NCBI RefSeq assembly: GCF_003481825.1
Contig: NZ_QULW01000007.1
Location: 88,536-152,535 of the forward strand
DNA: 64,000 nucleotides
Direction: 5' to 3'
Origin: Clostridium sp. OM02-18AC
GTDB taxonomy: Bacteria > Bacillota > Clostridia > Lachnospirales > Lachnospiraceae
The notes below the pieces were generated by a model. The model was not told the DNA's origin and did not search any database. It saw only the letters and a program-made list of their open reading frames with translations. Position 1 is the first letter of the stretch. Every line of letters starts with the position of its first letter. Below are positions 24,211 through 32,500 of this stretch, in pieces. Made by a program: the position numbers and the translations under genes.

Positions 24211-25650
24211 ATGAAAAAGACAAAGATCATCTGCACCATGGGGCCGAACACCAATGACCGCGACCTGATGAAGGCACTTGCTGAGAACGGCATGGATATT
24301 GCACGTTTCAACTTCTCCCACGGCGACTATGAGGAGCAGAAATCCCGTCTGGATATGTTAAAGAGCATCCGCGAGGAACTCGATCTGCCGATCGCAGCCC
24401 TGCTGGATACCAAGGGACCAGAGATCCGTACTGGTCTGTTAAAAGATGAGAAGAAGGTAACTTTGGTTGAGGGACAGACCTATACCCTGACCACTCGCGA
24501 AATCGTTGGTGACGACCAGATCGGTTTCATCAACTACAGCGGACTTCCGGCAGATGTTGAGGCTGGCAACACCATCCTGATCGATGACGGCCTGATCGAG
24601 CTCAAGGTTCAGGAAGTAGTAAACGGCACCGATATCGTCTGCACCGTAGTAAATGGCGGCGAGCTTGGCATGCGTAAGGGCGTAAACGTACCGAACGTAA
24701 AGATCAAACTTCCGGCACTGACTGAGAAAGATAAAGCAGATATCCGTTTCGGTATCGAGCAGGGCTTTGATTTTATCGCAGCTTCTTTCGTTCGTACTGC
24801 AGATGCAGTTCGTGAGATCCGTGCGATGTTAGACGAAGCTGGTTCCCACATCCAGATCGTTGCAAAGATCGAGAATGCAGAGGGCATCGAGAACCTGGAC
24901 GACATCATTGAGGCCAGCGACGGCATCATGGTAGCACGTGGTGACATGGGTGTAGAGATCCCGGCTGAGCAGGTTCCGCACATCCAGAAGACCATCATCC
25001 GTAAGTGTAATCTGGCATGCAAGCCGGTTATCACCGCAACCCAGATGCTGGATTCCATGATCCGCAATCCGCGTCCGACCCGTGCAGAAGTAACCGACGT
25101 TGCAAACGCAGTATACGATGGTACCGATGCAGTGATGCTGTCTGGTGAGACTGCAATGGGTAAATATCCGGTAGAGGCATTAAAGATGATGGCTCAGATC
25201 TGCGAGACTTCCGAGCAGTACCTGGACTACAATGCATACCGTATGAGAAGAGTATCCACCGCAAACCGCAAGAACATTTCCAACGCAGTTTGCTATTCCT
25301 CCGTATCCACCGCTCATGACCTGGAGGCAGATGTGATCATCGCTCCGTCCATCAGCGGATTTACCACCCGCCTGCTCTCCAAGTGGAGACCGAGCACAAC
25401 CGTAATCGGTCTGTCTCCGAGCGCAACCGCAGTACGTCAGATGCAGATCTACTGGGGCGTAAAACCGTACCAGGCAAAGCGTGCAGATTCCACCGACCTT
25501 CTGATCGAGTCTTCCGTTGAGCTTCTGAAAGAGAAGAACGTGATCAAGAGCGGCGATGTTGCAGTTGTAACGGCTGGTGTGGTAAACAAGAATACCCGTC
25601 ACGAGCCAGCGAGCAGCACCAACATCATGCGTGTGGTAGTGGTTGAATAA
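24211..25650 (+). CDS. pyk: Pyruvate kinase
   Basis: 479 aa. Converts phosphoenolpyruvate and ADP to pyruvate and ATP, the last step of glycolysis. Seen: KTKIICTMGPN at the N-terminus, LLDTKGPEIRTG, KIENAEG, MVARGDMGVEIP, ITATQMLDSM and SGETAMGKYP, all core motifs. It lacks the extra C-terminal phosphohistidine-like domain of Bacillus enzymes. GGAGG at 24196 precedes the ATG at 24211. It is 33 bases after the rhomboid-like gene. Codon use (CGT, AAG, GGC-rich) is that of a highly expressed gene and differs visibly from the island genes. Confidence 0.97.
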   Translation: MKKTKIICTMGPNTNDRDLMKALAENGMDIARFNFSHGDYEEQKSRLDMLKSIREELDLPIAALLDTKGPEIRTGLLKDEKKVTLVEGQTYTLTTREIVGDDQIGFINYSGLPADVEAGNTILIDDGLIELKVQEVVNGTDIVCTVVNGGELGMRKGVNVPNVKIKLPALTEKDKADIRFGIEQGFDFIAASFVRTADAVREIRAMLDEAGSHIQIVAKIENAEGIENLDDIIEASDGIMVARGDMGVEIPAEQVPHIQKTIIRKCNLACKPVITATQMLDSMIRNPRPTRAEVTDVANAVYDGTDAVMLSGETAMGKYPVEALKMMAQICETSEQYLDYNAYRMRRVSTANRKNISNAVCYSSVSTAHDLEADVIIAPSISGFTTRLLSKWRPSTTVIGLSPSATAVRQMQIYWGVKPYQAKRADSTDLLIESSVELLKEKNVIKSGDVAVVTAGVVNKNTRHEPASSTNIMRVVVVE

Positions 25651-25692
25651 TTTTTGTATTAATTTTTCATATTAATCGAAAGAACTAGACAA

Positions 25693-25751
25693 GGAAGTCT
25701 GATATGGGTTACAATCAGTTTGATTGCGGCCTGTTCAGGCTTCCTGTTTTT
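25693..25751 (+). terminator. Terminator of pyk (branched stem)
   Basis: Stem GGAAGTCTGA/TCAGGCTTCC (one G-U pair) enclosing a small CAATC/GATTG hairpin, followed by TGTTTTTATTT. It sits in the leader of lysA; no lysine-riboswitch consensus is visible, so I treat it as a plain terminator. Confidence 0.7.
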
Positions 25752-25807
25752 ATTTCAAAGATAAATCAATCCTGCAAGAGCAGATTTTGTATAGAGAGGA
25801 GATACCG

Positions 25808-27079
25808 ATGGAGAAAAAACCATTTGTAACAAAAGCACAGTTAGAGGAGATCACAAAGACCTATCCGACACCGTTTCATCTGTACGATGAAAAAGGAATC
25901 CGTGAGAACGCAAAGCGTTTAAAAGAGGCATTTTCCTGGAACAAGGGATATAAGGAGTATTTTGCAGTAAAGGCAACTCCGAATCCGTATATTCTGAAAA
26001 TCCTGCAGGAGTATGGCTGCGGTACGGACTGTTCCTCTGCAACTGAGCTGATGATGTCTGATGCAACCGGCTTTTCCGGTCACAACATCATGTTCTCTTC
26101 CAATGATACTCCGCCGGAAGAGTTCAAGCTGGCCAATGACCTGGGTGCCATCATCAACCTGGATGATATTACCCATATTGAGTGCGTGGAAAAGGTTTTA
26201 GGCTATATTCCGAAGACCATCAGCTGCCGCTACAATCCGGGCGGACTGTTCAAGATCAGCAATGATATCATGGACAATCCGGGCGACGCAAAGTACGGCA
26301 TGACCACCGAGCAGATGTTTGAGGCGTATAAGATCCTGAAAGAAAAAGGCGCTGAAAACTTCGGTATGCACGCATTCCTGGCAAGCAATACCGTAACCAA
26401 CGAGTATTATCCGATGTTAGCAAAGGTACTCTTCGAGCTTGCTGTTAAGCTGAAAGAAGAGACCGGCGCCCACATCACTTTCATCAACCTTTCTGGTGGA
26501 ATCGGCATTCCTTACCGTCCGGACCAGGAGCCGAACGACATTATGGCAATCGGCGAAGGTGTCCGCAAGGTTTACGAGGAAGTTCTGGTACCGGCCGGCA
26601 TGGGCGATGTAGCGATCTACACCGAGCTTGGTCGTTTCATGCTTGGACCTTACGGCTGCCTGGTAACCAAAGCTATCCATGAGAAACACACCCACAAGGA
26701 GTACATCGGCGTCGATGCCTGCGCAGTCAACCTGATGCGTCCGGCTATGTACGGAGCTTACCATCACATCACCGTAGCAGGAAAAGAAGATGCTCCGTGT
26801 GACCACAAGTATGACGTAACTGGCTCTCTCTGTGAGAACAACGATAAGTTTGCCATCGACCGCATGCTTCCGAAGATCGATATGGGAGATCTGTTAGTCA
26901 TCCACGACACCGGAGCACACGGCTTCGCGATGGGTTATAACTACAATGGAAAGCTCAAGTCCGCAGAGCTCTTATTAAAGGAAGACGGCTCCGTGCAGAT
27001 GATCCGTCGTGCTGAGACACCGCGGGATTATTTCGCAACACTGGATATCTGCCCGATGATGGAGAAATATCTGAAATAA
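25808..27079 (+). CDS. lysA: Diaminopimelate decarboxylase (group IV PLP decarboxylase)
   Basis: 423 aa. Makes L-lysine from meso-diaminopimelate. Seen: EYFAVKATPNP with the PLP lysine near residue 44, GTDCSSATEL, the phosphate-binding LSGGIGIPYRP, ELGRFMLGPYG, and VIHDTGAHGFAMGYNYNG near the C-terminus. GAGAGGAG precedes the ATG; an in-frame start at 25724 lies in the terminator region and is rejected. The active-site loop after ELGR differs from B. subtilis LysA, so a related carboxynorspermidine or other basic amino acid decarboxylase is a minor alternative. Confidence 0.88.
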   Translation: MEKKPFVTKAQLEEITKTYPTPFHLYDEKGIRENAKRLKEAFSWNKGYKEYFAVKATPNPYILKILQEYGCGTDCSSATELMMSDATGFSGHNIMFSSNDTPPEEFKLANDLGAIINLDDITHIECVEKVLGYIPKTISCRYNPGGLFKISNDIMDNPGDAKYGMTTEQMFEAYKILKEKGAENFGMHAFLASNTVTNEYYPMLAKVLFELAVKLKEETGAHITFINLSGGIGIPYRPDQEPNDIMAIGEGVRKVYEEVLVPAGMGDVAIYTELGRFMLGPYGCLVTKAIHEKHTHKEYIGVDACAVNLMRPAMYGAYHHITVAGKEDAPCDHKYDVTGSLCENNDKFAIDRMLPKIDMGDLLVIHDTGAHGFAMGYNYNGKLKSAELLLKEDGSVQMIRRAETPRDYFATLDICPMMEKYLK

Positions 27080-27110
27080 ACAATATCGCACAGTAAGTCT
27101 CTGTAAATAC

Positions 27111-27310
27111 GGAAACACAAGCCAGCCGCTACAGGAACGCATTTGGGTGAAAATCCTTTTGCTCGTGGGCTGCGCCGCCTATCAGCAGAACTGCGACCCA
27201 AACTCGCACGCGCTGCGTGCTCAAACAAGGGTCTCCGTTCTGCCGCTATGCTCGCCCACTCACGGATTTTCAAACAAATGCTTATCCTGTACCGGCTGGC
27301 TTGCGTTTCC
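27111..27310. repeat. Large imperfect palindrome 1 (~200 bp, ~65-bp arms)
   Basis: Left arm GGAAACACAAGCCAGCCG..., right arm the reverse complement (...CGGCTGGCTTGCGTTTCC). Within the first ~45 bases of the arms the match is broken only by single changes; it continues through GCATTTG, GAAAATCC and GTGGGC. Short frames inside it look like products of the palindrome, not genes. The gene-free stretch 27080-27798 holds this element, a terminator and a second palindrome. Confidence 0.8.
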
Positions 27311-27332
27311 TGTGTACTGGCTTTACTAAAAT

Positions 27333-27407
27333 AAAAACCTGCAACCATTACTGATTTGGCAGATAATTAGCCTATCTCTATCATTTCAGTAGTGGTTGCA
27401 GGTTTTT
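27333..27407. terminator. Bidirectional terminator between the two palindromes
   Basis: Stem of ~20 bp AAAAACCTGCAACCATTACT.../...AGTAGTGGTTGCAGGTTTTT with a ~30-nt loop; A-run and T-run on both sides. Confidence 0.7.
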
Positions 27408-27432
27408 GTATGTAGTGGAGCCAATAACATAG

Positions 27433-27627
27433 AAAGTCCCCGCCCCGCCATGCATAAGCGCATTCTTTTAGCCTGTTGCAGCCCGTTTTGTGAGCATAGC
27501 GATCGTTTCGGAGCTCTGTCTGAGCGAACGCAGTGAGCGAGTTAGCGGAGGAACGATCAATCGGCGGCGGAGCAAAACGGGTGAAAACAGGCGTGAATGC
27601 GCTTATGCATGGCGGGGCGGGGGCTTT
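27433..27627. repeat. Large imperfect palindrome 2 (~195 bp, ~60-bp arms)
   Basis: Left arm AAAGTCCCCGCCCCGCCATG..., then CATAAGCGCATTC, GCCTGTT and CCCGTTTTG; the right arm is their reverse complement with few changes. The centre holds a second palindromic stretch (CGAACGCAGTGAGCGAGTTAG). Unrelated in sequence to palindrome 1 but of the same size and architecture. G+C-rich, unlike its surroundings. Confidence 0.8.
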
Positions 27628-27798
27628 CGGAACTATGGATGCTTACTGTGCGAAATTGTTTCATATGCTTTATAAAGTAGAGCAATGTCCATTTATGGAT
27701 AATATACAGATTTCGGACAAACTGATTTAATAGAATAAAACTGTAGCTGAATGCGCAGAATGCAGTTACAGGAGATTTATAAATCAGGAGGGACGGAC

Positions 27799-28023
27799 AT
27801 GATCACGTATGATCCGCTTTGGGAGACCATGAAGACCCGCGGTGTTTCTCAGTACCGGCTGATCAAGAATTATGGTGTCAGTTCCGGACAAATTAACCGA
27901 TTGAAGAAAAATGCGTATGTGTCGACGCATACGATTGAAGTTTTGTGTCGGATCTTAAATTGCAGAGTGGAAGAGATTATGCAGTTTGAAACCGATTTTG
28001 ACGAAGAAGAAAAATCAGAATAA
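27799..28023 (+). CDS. Small Cro/CI-type helix-turn-helix regulator (YozG-like)
   Basis: 74 aa. A compact HTH: SQYRLIKNYGVSSGQINRLKKNAYVSTHTIEVLCRILNCRVEEIM, ending in an acidic tail (DFDEEEKSE). Proteins of this size in clostridia are stand-alone transcription regulators, sometimes phage or toxin-antitoxin derived. AGGAGG precedes ATG; the in-frame ATG at 27751 has no ribosome site. It stands alone between palindrome 2 and a gene remnant, and an imperfect stem at ~28022-28066 follows it. Confidence 0.8.
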   Translation: MITYDPLWETMKTRGVSQYRLIKNYGVSSGQINRLKKNAYVSTHTIEVLCRILNCRVEEIMQFETDFDEEEKSE

Positions 28024-28175
28024 AGAGCTGTGAAGAAGAGGAGTATCCTGTTTTTCATGGCTCTTTGCTATGTGCAGAAAAGAGTTTCCCAATTGCGGAT
28101 ATTGCGCTATGATAGACGGAGAGGACTGATATTGTAACCAGTAAAAAATCTAATGCAAAAAGGGAGGAACCGGGC

Positions 28176-28466
28176 ATGAAACAGTTATGTGATTTTCCGA
28201 AGATAAATCTTGGAGTATTTCCAACGCCGATACAGCGTTTGTCGAATATCAGTGAATATCTGCATACGAACATCTGGATTAAGCGAGATGACCTCACAGG
28301 GGTGGCATTTGGCGGAAATAAGGTTCGAAAACTGGAATTTTTGCTTGCGGATGCGAAAAAACAAGGAGCAGAAATTGTGTTTACCACAGGAGGAGCACAG
28401 TCAAACCATGCAATGTTAACGGCGGCCTGTGCACGAAAAGTCGGACTGGAACCGATTACTCTTTAA
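28176..28466 (+). pseudogene. D-cysteine desulfhydrase / ACC deaminase-like gene, truncated to the first 96 codons
   Basis: 96 aa remain of a family of ~330 aa. The N-terminal PLP part is well kept (TPIQRLSNIS, IWIKRDDLTG, FGGNKVRKLEFLLADA with the PLP lysine, TTGGAQSNHA) and then the frame stops at GLEPITL. GGGAGG precedes ATG, so the remnant may still be translated, but most of the fold, including the rest of the PLP site, is gone. The next 116 bases hold the promoter and leader of ychF with no trace of the missing part, so a deletion is likelier than a point mutation. Confidence 0.85.
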
Positions 28467-28582
28467 ATTTTTTCTTACCTATGATATAGTATACAAGGAC
28501 AAAACTCGCTTTTCCTGCTAAAGAGTAAGAAGCTGAGAGATAAAATACGTTCCTGCGTATTTCTAAGGAGGAAATAGAAACT

Positions 28583-29680
28583 ATGAAATTAGGTATCGTG
28601 GGTCTGCCGAACGTCGGCAAGAGTACCCTGTTCAACTCTCTGACCAAGGCTGGTGCAGAGTCTGCTAACTATCCGTTCTGTACCATCGACCCGAACGTGG
28701 GTGTGGTTGCGGTTCCGGACAACCGTTTAAAATTACTGGGCGATCTGTATCATTCCAAAAAAGTAACGCCGGCTGTGATCGAGTTCGTTGATATCGCAGG
28801 TCTGGTAAAAGGTGCTTCCAAGGGCGAAGGTCTTGGAAACCAGTTCCTTGCAAACATCCGTGAGGTCGATGCGATCGTTCATGTGGTACGTTGTTTCGAG
28901 GATCCGAATGTCATCCATGTAGAGGGCAGTGTCGATCCGATCCGTGACATTGAGACCATCAACCTGGAGCTGATCTTCTCCGATATCGAGATTCTGGAGC
29001 GCCGTATCGCAAAGACTTCCAAGTCTGCGTTCAATGACAAGTCTCTGGCAAAAGAAGTAGAGATCTTAAAAGAGCTGAAGGCGATTCTGGAAGACGGCAA
29101 GATGGCATCCAGCTACGAAAATGATGACGAAGACGTTATGGCTTTCGTCAATTCCCTGAATCTGTTAACCTGCAAGCCGGTTATCTTTGCTGCAAACGTT
29201 GGGGAAGAGGATCTGGCAGATGACGGCGCTTCCAATCCACACGTTGCTGCAGTACGTGAGTATGCTGCAGAGAACAATTGTGAGGTATTTGTAATCTGTG
29301 CCCAGATTGAGCAGGAAATCGCTGAACTGGATGATGACGAGAAGCAGGAGTACTTAGATGCCCTTGGTCTTTCGGAGTCTGGTCTGGACAAGCTGATCGC
29401 TGCAAGCTATCGTCTGCTTGGCCTGATCAGTTATCTGACTTCCGGTGAGGATGAGACCCGTGCATGGACCATCAAGGTTGGCACCAAGGCTCCGCAGGCA
29501 GCCGGAAAGATCCATTCTGATTTTGAACGTGGTTTCATCCGTGCTGAGGTTGTCAATTACCAGGATCTGTTAGACTGCGGTACTTACGCAAAGGCCAAAG
29601 AGAAAGGTCTGGTTGGTCTGGAAGGAAAAGATTACGTTGTCAAAGATGGCGATGTCATCCTGTTCCGCTTCAATGTTTAA
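28583..29680 (+). CDS. ychF: YchF/OLA1-family ribosome-binding ATPase
   Basis: 365 aa. P-loop [12 protein letters not shown] at residue 6, switch segment [38 protein letters not shown] in place of the GTP-specifying NKxD (hence ATP preference in this family), and a C-terminal TGS domain ending in DVILFRFNV. YchF binds ribosomes and influences translation and stress response. AAGGAGG precedes ATG; a short hairpin AAATACG/CGTATTT (28542-28561) lies just before the ribosome site. Confidence 0.96.
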   Translation: MKLGIVGLPNVGKSTLFNSLTKAGAESANYPFCTIDPNVGVVAVPDNRLKLLGDLYHSKKVTPAVIEFVDIAGLVKGASKGEGLGNQFLANIREVDAIVHVVRCFEDPNVIHVEGSVDPIRDIETINLELIFSDIEILERRIAKTSKSAFNDKSLAKEVEILKELKAILEDGKMASSYENDDEDVMAFVNSLNLLTCKPVIFAANVGEEDLADDGASNPHVAAVREYAAENNCEVFVICAQIEQEIAELDDDEKQEYLDALGLSESGLDKLIAASYRLLGLISYLTSGEDETRAWTIKVGTKAPQAAGKIHSDFERGFIRAEVVNYQDLLDCGTYAKAKEKGLVGLEGKDYVVKDGDVILFRFNV

Positions 29681-29745
29681 TATCTTCTGAAATTGTCTGT
29701 GCAATGCATGAGCTGCAGCGCAGACATATATGGGAACGATAATAC

Positions 29746-29791
29746 AAAAAAGAGAAATCGCCGCAGGGTGTCTGCGCTGATTTCTCTTTTT
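29746..29791 (+). terminator. Terminator downstream of ychF
   Basis: Stem AAAAAGAGAAATC-CCGCAG/CTGCG-GATTTCTCTTTTT with a short loop and long T-run. Confidence 0.8.
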
Positions 29792-29880
29792 CTCTATTGC
29801 ATAGCAGCGATGGGCGTCAGTGATGCGTCCGCTGTCTGCTCCATTTTTACGGGACATGTTTGATCACCGCAGAAGATAAC

Positions 29881-29922
29881 AAAAAAGCTCCGGTTCCTCA
29901 CACCCAGGAACCGAAGCTTTTT
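29881..29922 (-). terminator. Terminator of rpsT
   Basis: Stem AAAAAGCT-CGGTTCCT/AGGAACCG-AGCTTTTT. Read on the minus strand it ends in six T, 28 bases after the rpsT stop. Confidence 0.85.
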
Positions 29923-29949
29923 GTTATTTATAATATTCCAGTCTTATGA

Positions 29950-30213
29950 TTAAGCCATTGCGTTTACAGCTTTAGAGAGGCGGGAAACCTTTCTGGAAGC
30001 AGTATTCTTGTGGTATACACCCTTGGTGCAAGCCTTATCGATCTCGGAAGTTGCAGCAAGTAATGCGGTCTGAGCAGCAGCCTTATCACCAGCGGTTACA
30101 GCAGCCTCTACCTTCTTGCAAGCAGTTTTCACTTTAGAACGGATTGCTTTGTTTCTAGCAGCCTTGGTCTCGTTTACTAAGATTCTCTTTTTAGCAGATT
30201 TAATGTTAGCCAA
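29950..30213 (-). CDS. rpsT: 30S ribosomal protein S20, TTG start
   Basis: 87 aa, the usual length. ANIKSAKKRIL at the N-terminus and the Lys/Ala-rich helices (KVKTACKKVEAAV, YHKNTASRKVSRLSKAVNAM) identify S20, which binds 16S rRNA. The start must be the TTG at 30213: it restores the conserved (M)ANIKSAKK N-terminus and lies eight bases after GGAGGT. The ATG five codons upstream overlaps the ribosome site. Use of TTG fits the known low-efficiency start and autoregulation of S20 genes in other bacteria. Confidence 0.95.
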   Translation of the reverse strand: MANIKSAKKRILVNETKAARNKAIRSKVKTACKKVEAAVTAGDKAAAQTALLAATSEIDKACTKGVYHKNTASRKVSRLSKAVNAMA

Positions 30214-30307
30214 TCTGGGCACCTCCAATTAATCAAAAATTTTATTCATAGTCTTTGGTTTGCATCAAAGTCTGGACACGGACAGTTCAATGTAAACATA
30301 CTATTGC

Positions 30308-30336
30308 ATTCTACCTAATCCAACCGAAAATGTCAA
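30308..30336 (-). promoter_or_regulatory. Promoter of rpsT
   Basis: On the minus strand: TTGACA, 17-bp spacer, TAGAAT; ~95 bases upstream of the TTG start. Confidence 0.7.
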
Positions 30337-30470
30337 TACATAAATTGCTTATTTTTGCGAAAAATAAACGAAACGACTGCTGTACATGCAATGCGTGAAT
30401 CGTAACACATACGAAGAAGATTGGTCTTTAAAACAGCAGGAAAGCTGAGAGAAAGAAAAGAGGGATTTGT

Positions 30471-31547
30471 ATGAAATATGAAGATAAAAAACAAAATAAG
30501 CAGACCTTTCAGATCCGGACGGACCTGGCAGTGGAAGAACAGGAGCGATTTCCGGGAGATGGAGGAGAAGTACAGGGCGTGTCATTGAGAAAATGGCGGG
30601 AAAGTGACTCGGATATTCGGATGACAGAAGTGAAGATTTTAAATGAGCAGGGAGCCAGAATCATGGGAAAGACAATGGGAACGTACCTGACCCTGGAGGC
30701 AGATCTGCTTGCAAAAAAGGATGAAAGCTATCATGAGGAGGTCTCGAAGGAACTTGCGGGGGATTTGCAAAAACTGCTTCGGTCGCTGACAGGGAAAATG
30801 GAAACAGAATTAAAAATTCTGGCAGTGGGACTTGGAAACAGCCAGGTGACACCGGATGCACTCGGTCCTAAGGTGATCCATAACCTTCAGATGACGAGAC
30901 ATCTGACCGGATACGGCAAAGTGGGTAATCAGGAAGATCAAAATGGGAAACATCATGAAAGAAAAAAACAGGATGAGAAAGAACATGATGAAAAAGAGTA
31001 CCGTTTCCCATCGCTGAGCGGGATCGTCCCAGGTGTCATGGCGCAGACCGGAATGGAGACCGCAGAGATTTTAAAAGGAATTATTCAGGAGACAAAGCCG
31101 GATCTGCTCCTTGCGATCGATGCGCTGGCTGCCCGCAGCATCCGGCGCCTTGGGACAACGATCCAGCTGACCGATACCGGGATTCATCCGGGGTCCGGTG
31201 TGGGAAATCACCGCCGTGGTCTGACAAAAGAAAGCCTGGGGATCCCGGTTCTTGCGATCGGGGTGCCGACGGTTGTGAGCGCGGCAGCGATTGTGTATGA
31301 TACGGTGGATGTTATGGCAGAAGCGCTGAAAAAAAGCAGAAGAACAGAACACATTGGTGGTTTTGTGGAGGAACTGGAACCGGAAGAGCAATATCTTTTG
31401 ATCCGGGAACTTCTGACACCGGAGTTTGGAAATCTCTATGTGACACCTCCGGATATCGATGAACGGATTCAGTATTTGAGCTATACCATATCTGAGGGAA
31501 TTCATAAAGCGCTTTTTGGCGTTACAGACATTGCGCGTGAAGCGTAG
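30471..31547 (+). CDS. gpr: Germination protease GPR (spore protease)
   Basis: 358 aa. GPR degrades small acid-soluble proteins during spore germination; its presence marks an endospore former. Seen: the N-terminal IRTDLAVEEQE (autoprocessing region), GKTMGTYLTLEA, VGLGNSQVTPDALGPKVI, SGIVPGVMAQTGMETAEI, DALAARSIRRLGTTIQLTDTG and HPGSGVGNHRRGL. A charged low-complexity insert (HHERKKQDEKEHDEKEYRF) lies near residue 160. AAAGAGGG precedes ATG. A weak sigma-G-like pair (GCAAT, 15 bp, CATACGA at 30388-30414) lies upstream; I hold this lightly. The SASP substrates are not in the window. Confidence 0.96.
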   Translation: MKYEDKKQNKQTFQIRTDLAVEEQERFPGDGGEVQGVSLRKWRESDSDIRMTEVKILNEQGARIMGKTMGTYLTLEADLLAKKDESYHEEVSKELAGDLQKLLRSLTGKMETELKILAVGLGNSQVTPDALGPKVIHNLQMTRHLTGYGKVGNQEDQNGKHHERKKQDEKEHDEKEYRFPSLSGIVPGVMAQTGMETAEILKGIIQETKPDLLLAIDALAARSIRRLGTTIQLTDTGIHPGSGVGNHRRGLTKESLGIPVLAIGVPTVVSAAAIVYDTVDVMAEALKKSRRTEHIGGFVEELEPEEQYLLIRELLTPEFGNLYVTPPDIDERIQYLSYTISEGIHKALFGVTDIAREA

Positions 31548-31605
31548 TATTTTCCGTGAAAAATAGGCGAAAAATATAGAAATAAGAAACAGGGGAAGTC
31601 TTGTC

Positions 31606-31647
31606 ATGCCGCGGATTCTATGTTATATTGATATCCGTGGCATTTTG
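31606..31647 (+). terminator. Terminator downstream of gpr
   Basis: Stem ATGCCGCGGAT/ATCCGTGGCAT with a 16-nt loop and TTTT. Confidence 0.65.
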
Positions 31648-31712
31648 CCAATTTACGAGAGAAACGGTTGCTGGTCAGGCATATATGGACAGCAACGAGA
31701 AAAGAGATGGTT

Positions 31713-32474
31713 ATGTTACAGTATCTGATTGTATGCCCGCTGGTGTTCCTGGCGGGATTTGTTGACTCCATTGCAGGCGGAGGCGGTCTGATTTCCCTTC
31801 CGGCCTATATCATTGCCGGAGTTCCGGCTCATTTTGCCCTGGGCACCAATAAAATATCGTCAACGCTGGGAACCAGTGTTTCCACCTGGCGGTATTTGAA
31901 AAATGGCTATCTGAAGGGAAAAGAACTGGTTACGACAGCTCTGTGTGCCTGTCTGACAGCGTTAGTGGGTTCCTACATTGGTTCCAGCCTTTCCCTCATG
32001 GTGAGCGATACCGTGCTGAAGCATATGATGATGGTAGTGCTCCCGATCGTTTCATTTTATGTGCTGCGGAATAAAAATATGGGAACCGAAACCGAACAAA
32101 AAAAATTGTCCGGAAAAGCAGTGCTTCTGATCAGTGTGGCAGCATCGTTTGTCATTGGCATGTATGATGGCTTTTATGGACCGGGAACCGGCACGTTTTA
32201 TCTTCTGGTTTTAACCGGGATTGCCCATCTGAGCATACACGAAGCATCTGCCATGACCAAGGTGCTCAATCTGACTTCCAATGTCATGGCGCTGACGAAT
32301 TTTCTGATCAATGGAACCGCTTATTACGGGCTTGGACTGGCTGCGGCTGCGTTCTGTATTGCAGGAAACTATCTTGGTTCCGGACTTGTTGTGAATAACG
32401 GTCAGAAAATCGTGCGTCCGGTTATTCTGGTCGTGCTGCTTATTTTGTTTGTAAAAATTTTACTGGGAATTTAA
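31713..32474 (+). CDS. TauE/SafE-family membrane transporter
   Basis: About 253 aa, seven to eight hydrophobic helices with the repeated family motif: FVDSIAGGGGLISLPAYI near residue 14 and GMYDGFYGPGTGTFYLL near 150, plus LGTNKISSTLG. TauE/SafE proteins are secondary carriers for organosulfur compounds, sulfite or other anions. The start is uncertain: ATGs at 31707 and 31713 both fit; AAAGAG is better spaced for 31713. It stands between gpr and prmA; no neighbour suggests a substrate. Confidence 0.88.
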   Translation: MLQYLIVCPLVFLAGFVDSIAGGGGLISLPAYIIAGVPAHFALGTNKISSTLGTSVSTWRYLKNGYLKGKELVTTALCACLTALVGSYIGSSLSLMVSDTVLKHMMMVVLPIVSFYVLRNKNMGTETEQKKLSGKAVLLISVAASFVIGMYDGFYGPGTGTFYLLVLTGIAHLSIHEASAMTKVLNLTSNVMALTNFLINGTAYYGLGLAAAAFCIAGNYLGSGLVVNNGQKIVRPVILVVLLILFVKILLGI

Positions 32475-32500
32475 ATAAAGAAGAAAAAGGAGAGGACCTC

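Noticed and set aside
25651..25807. Possible lysine riboswitch before lysA
   Set aside because: The structure is a terminator-like branched stem with T-run; none of the conserved L-box segments is visible and the region is too short.
27143..27730. Several 60-68 codon frames in the lysA-HTH gap
   Set aside because: All lie within or across the two long palindromes; Arg/Ala/Gly-rich products arise from the hairpin arms.
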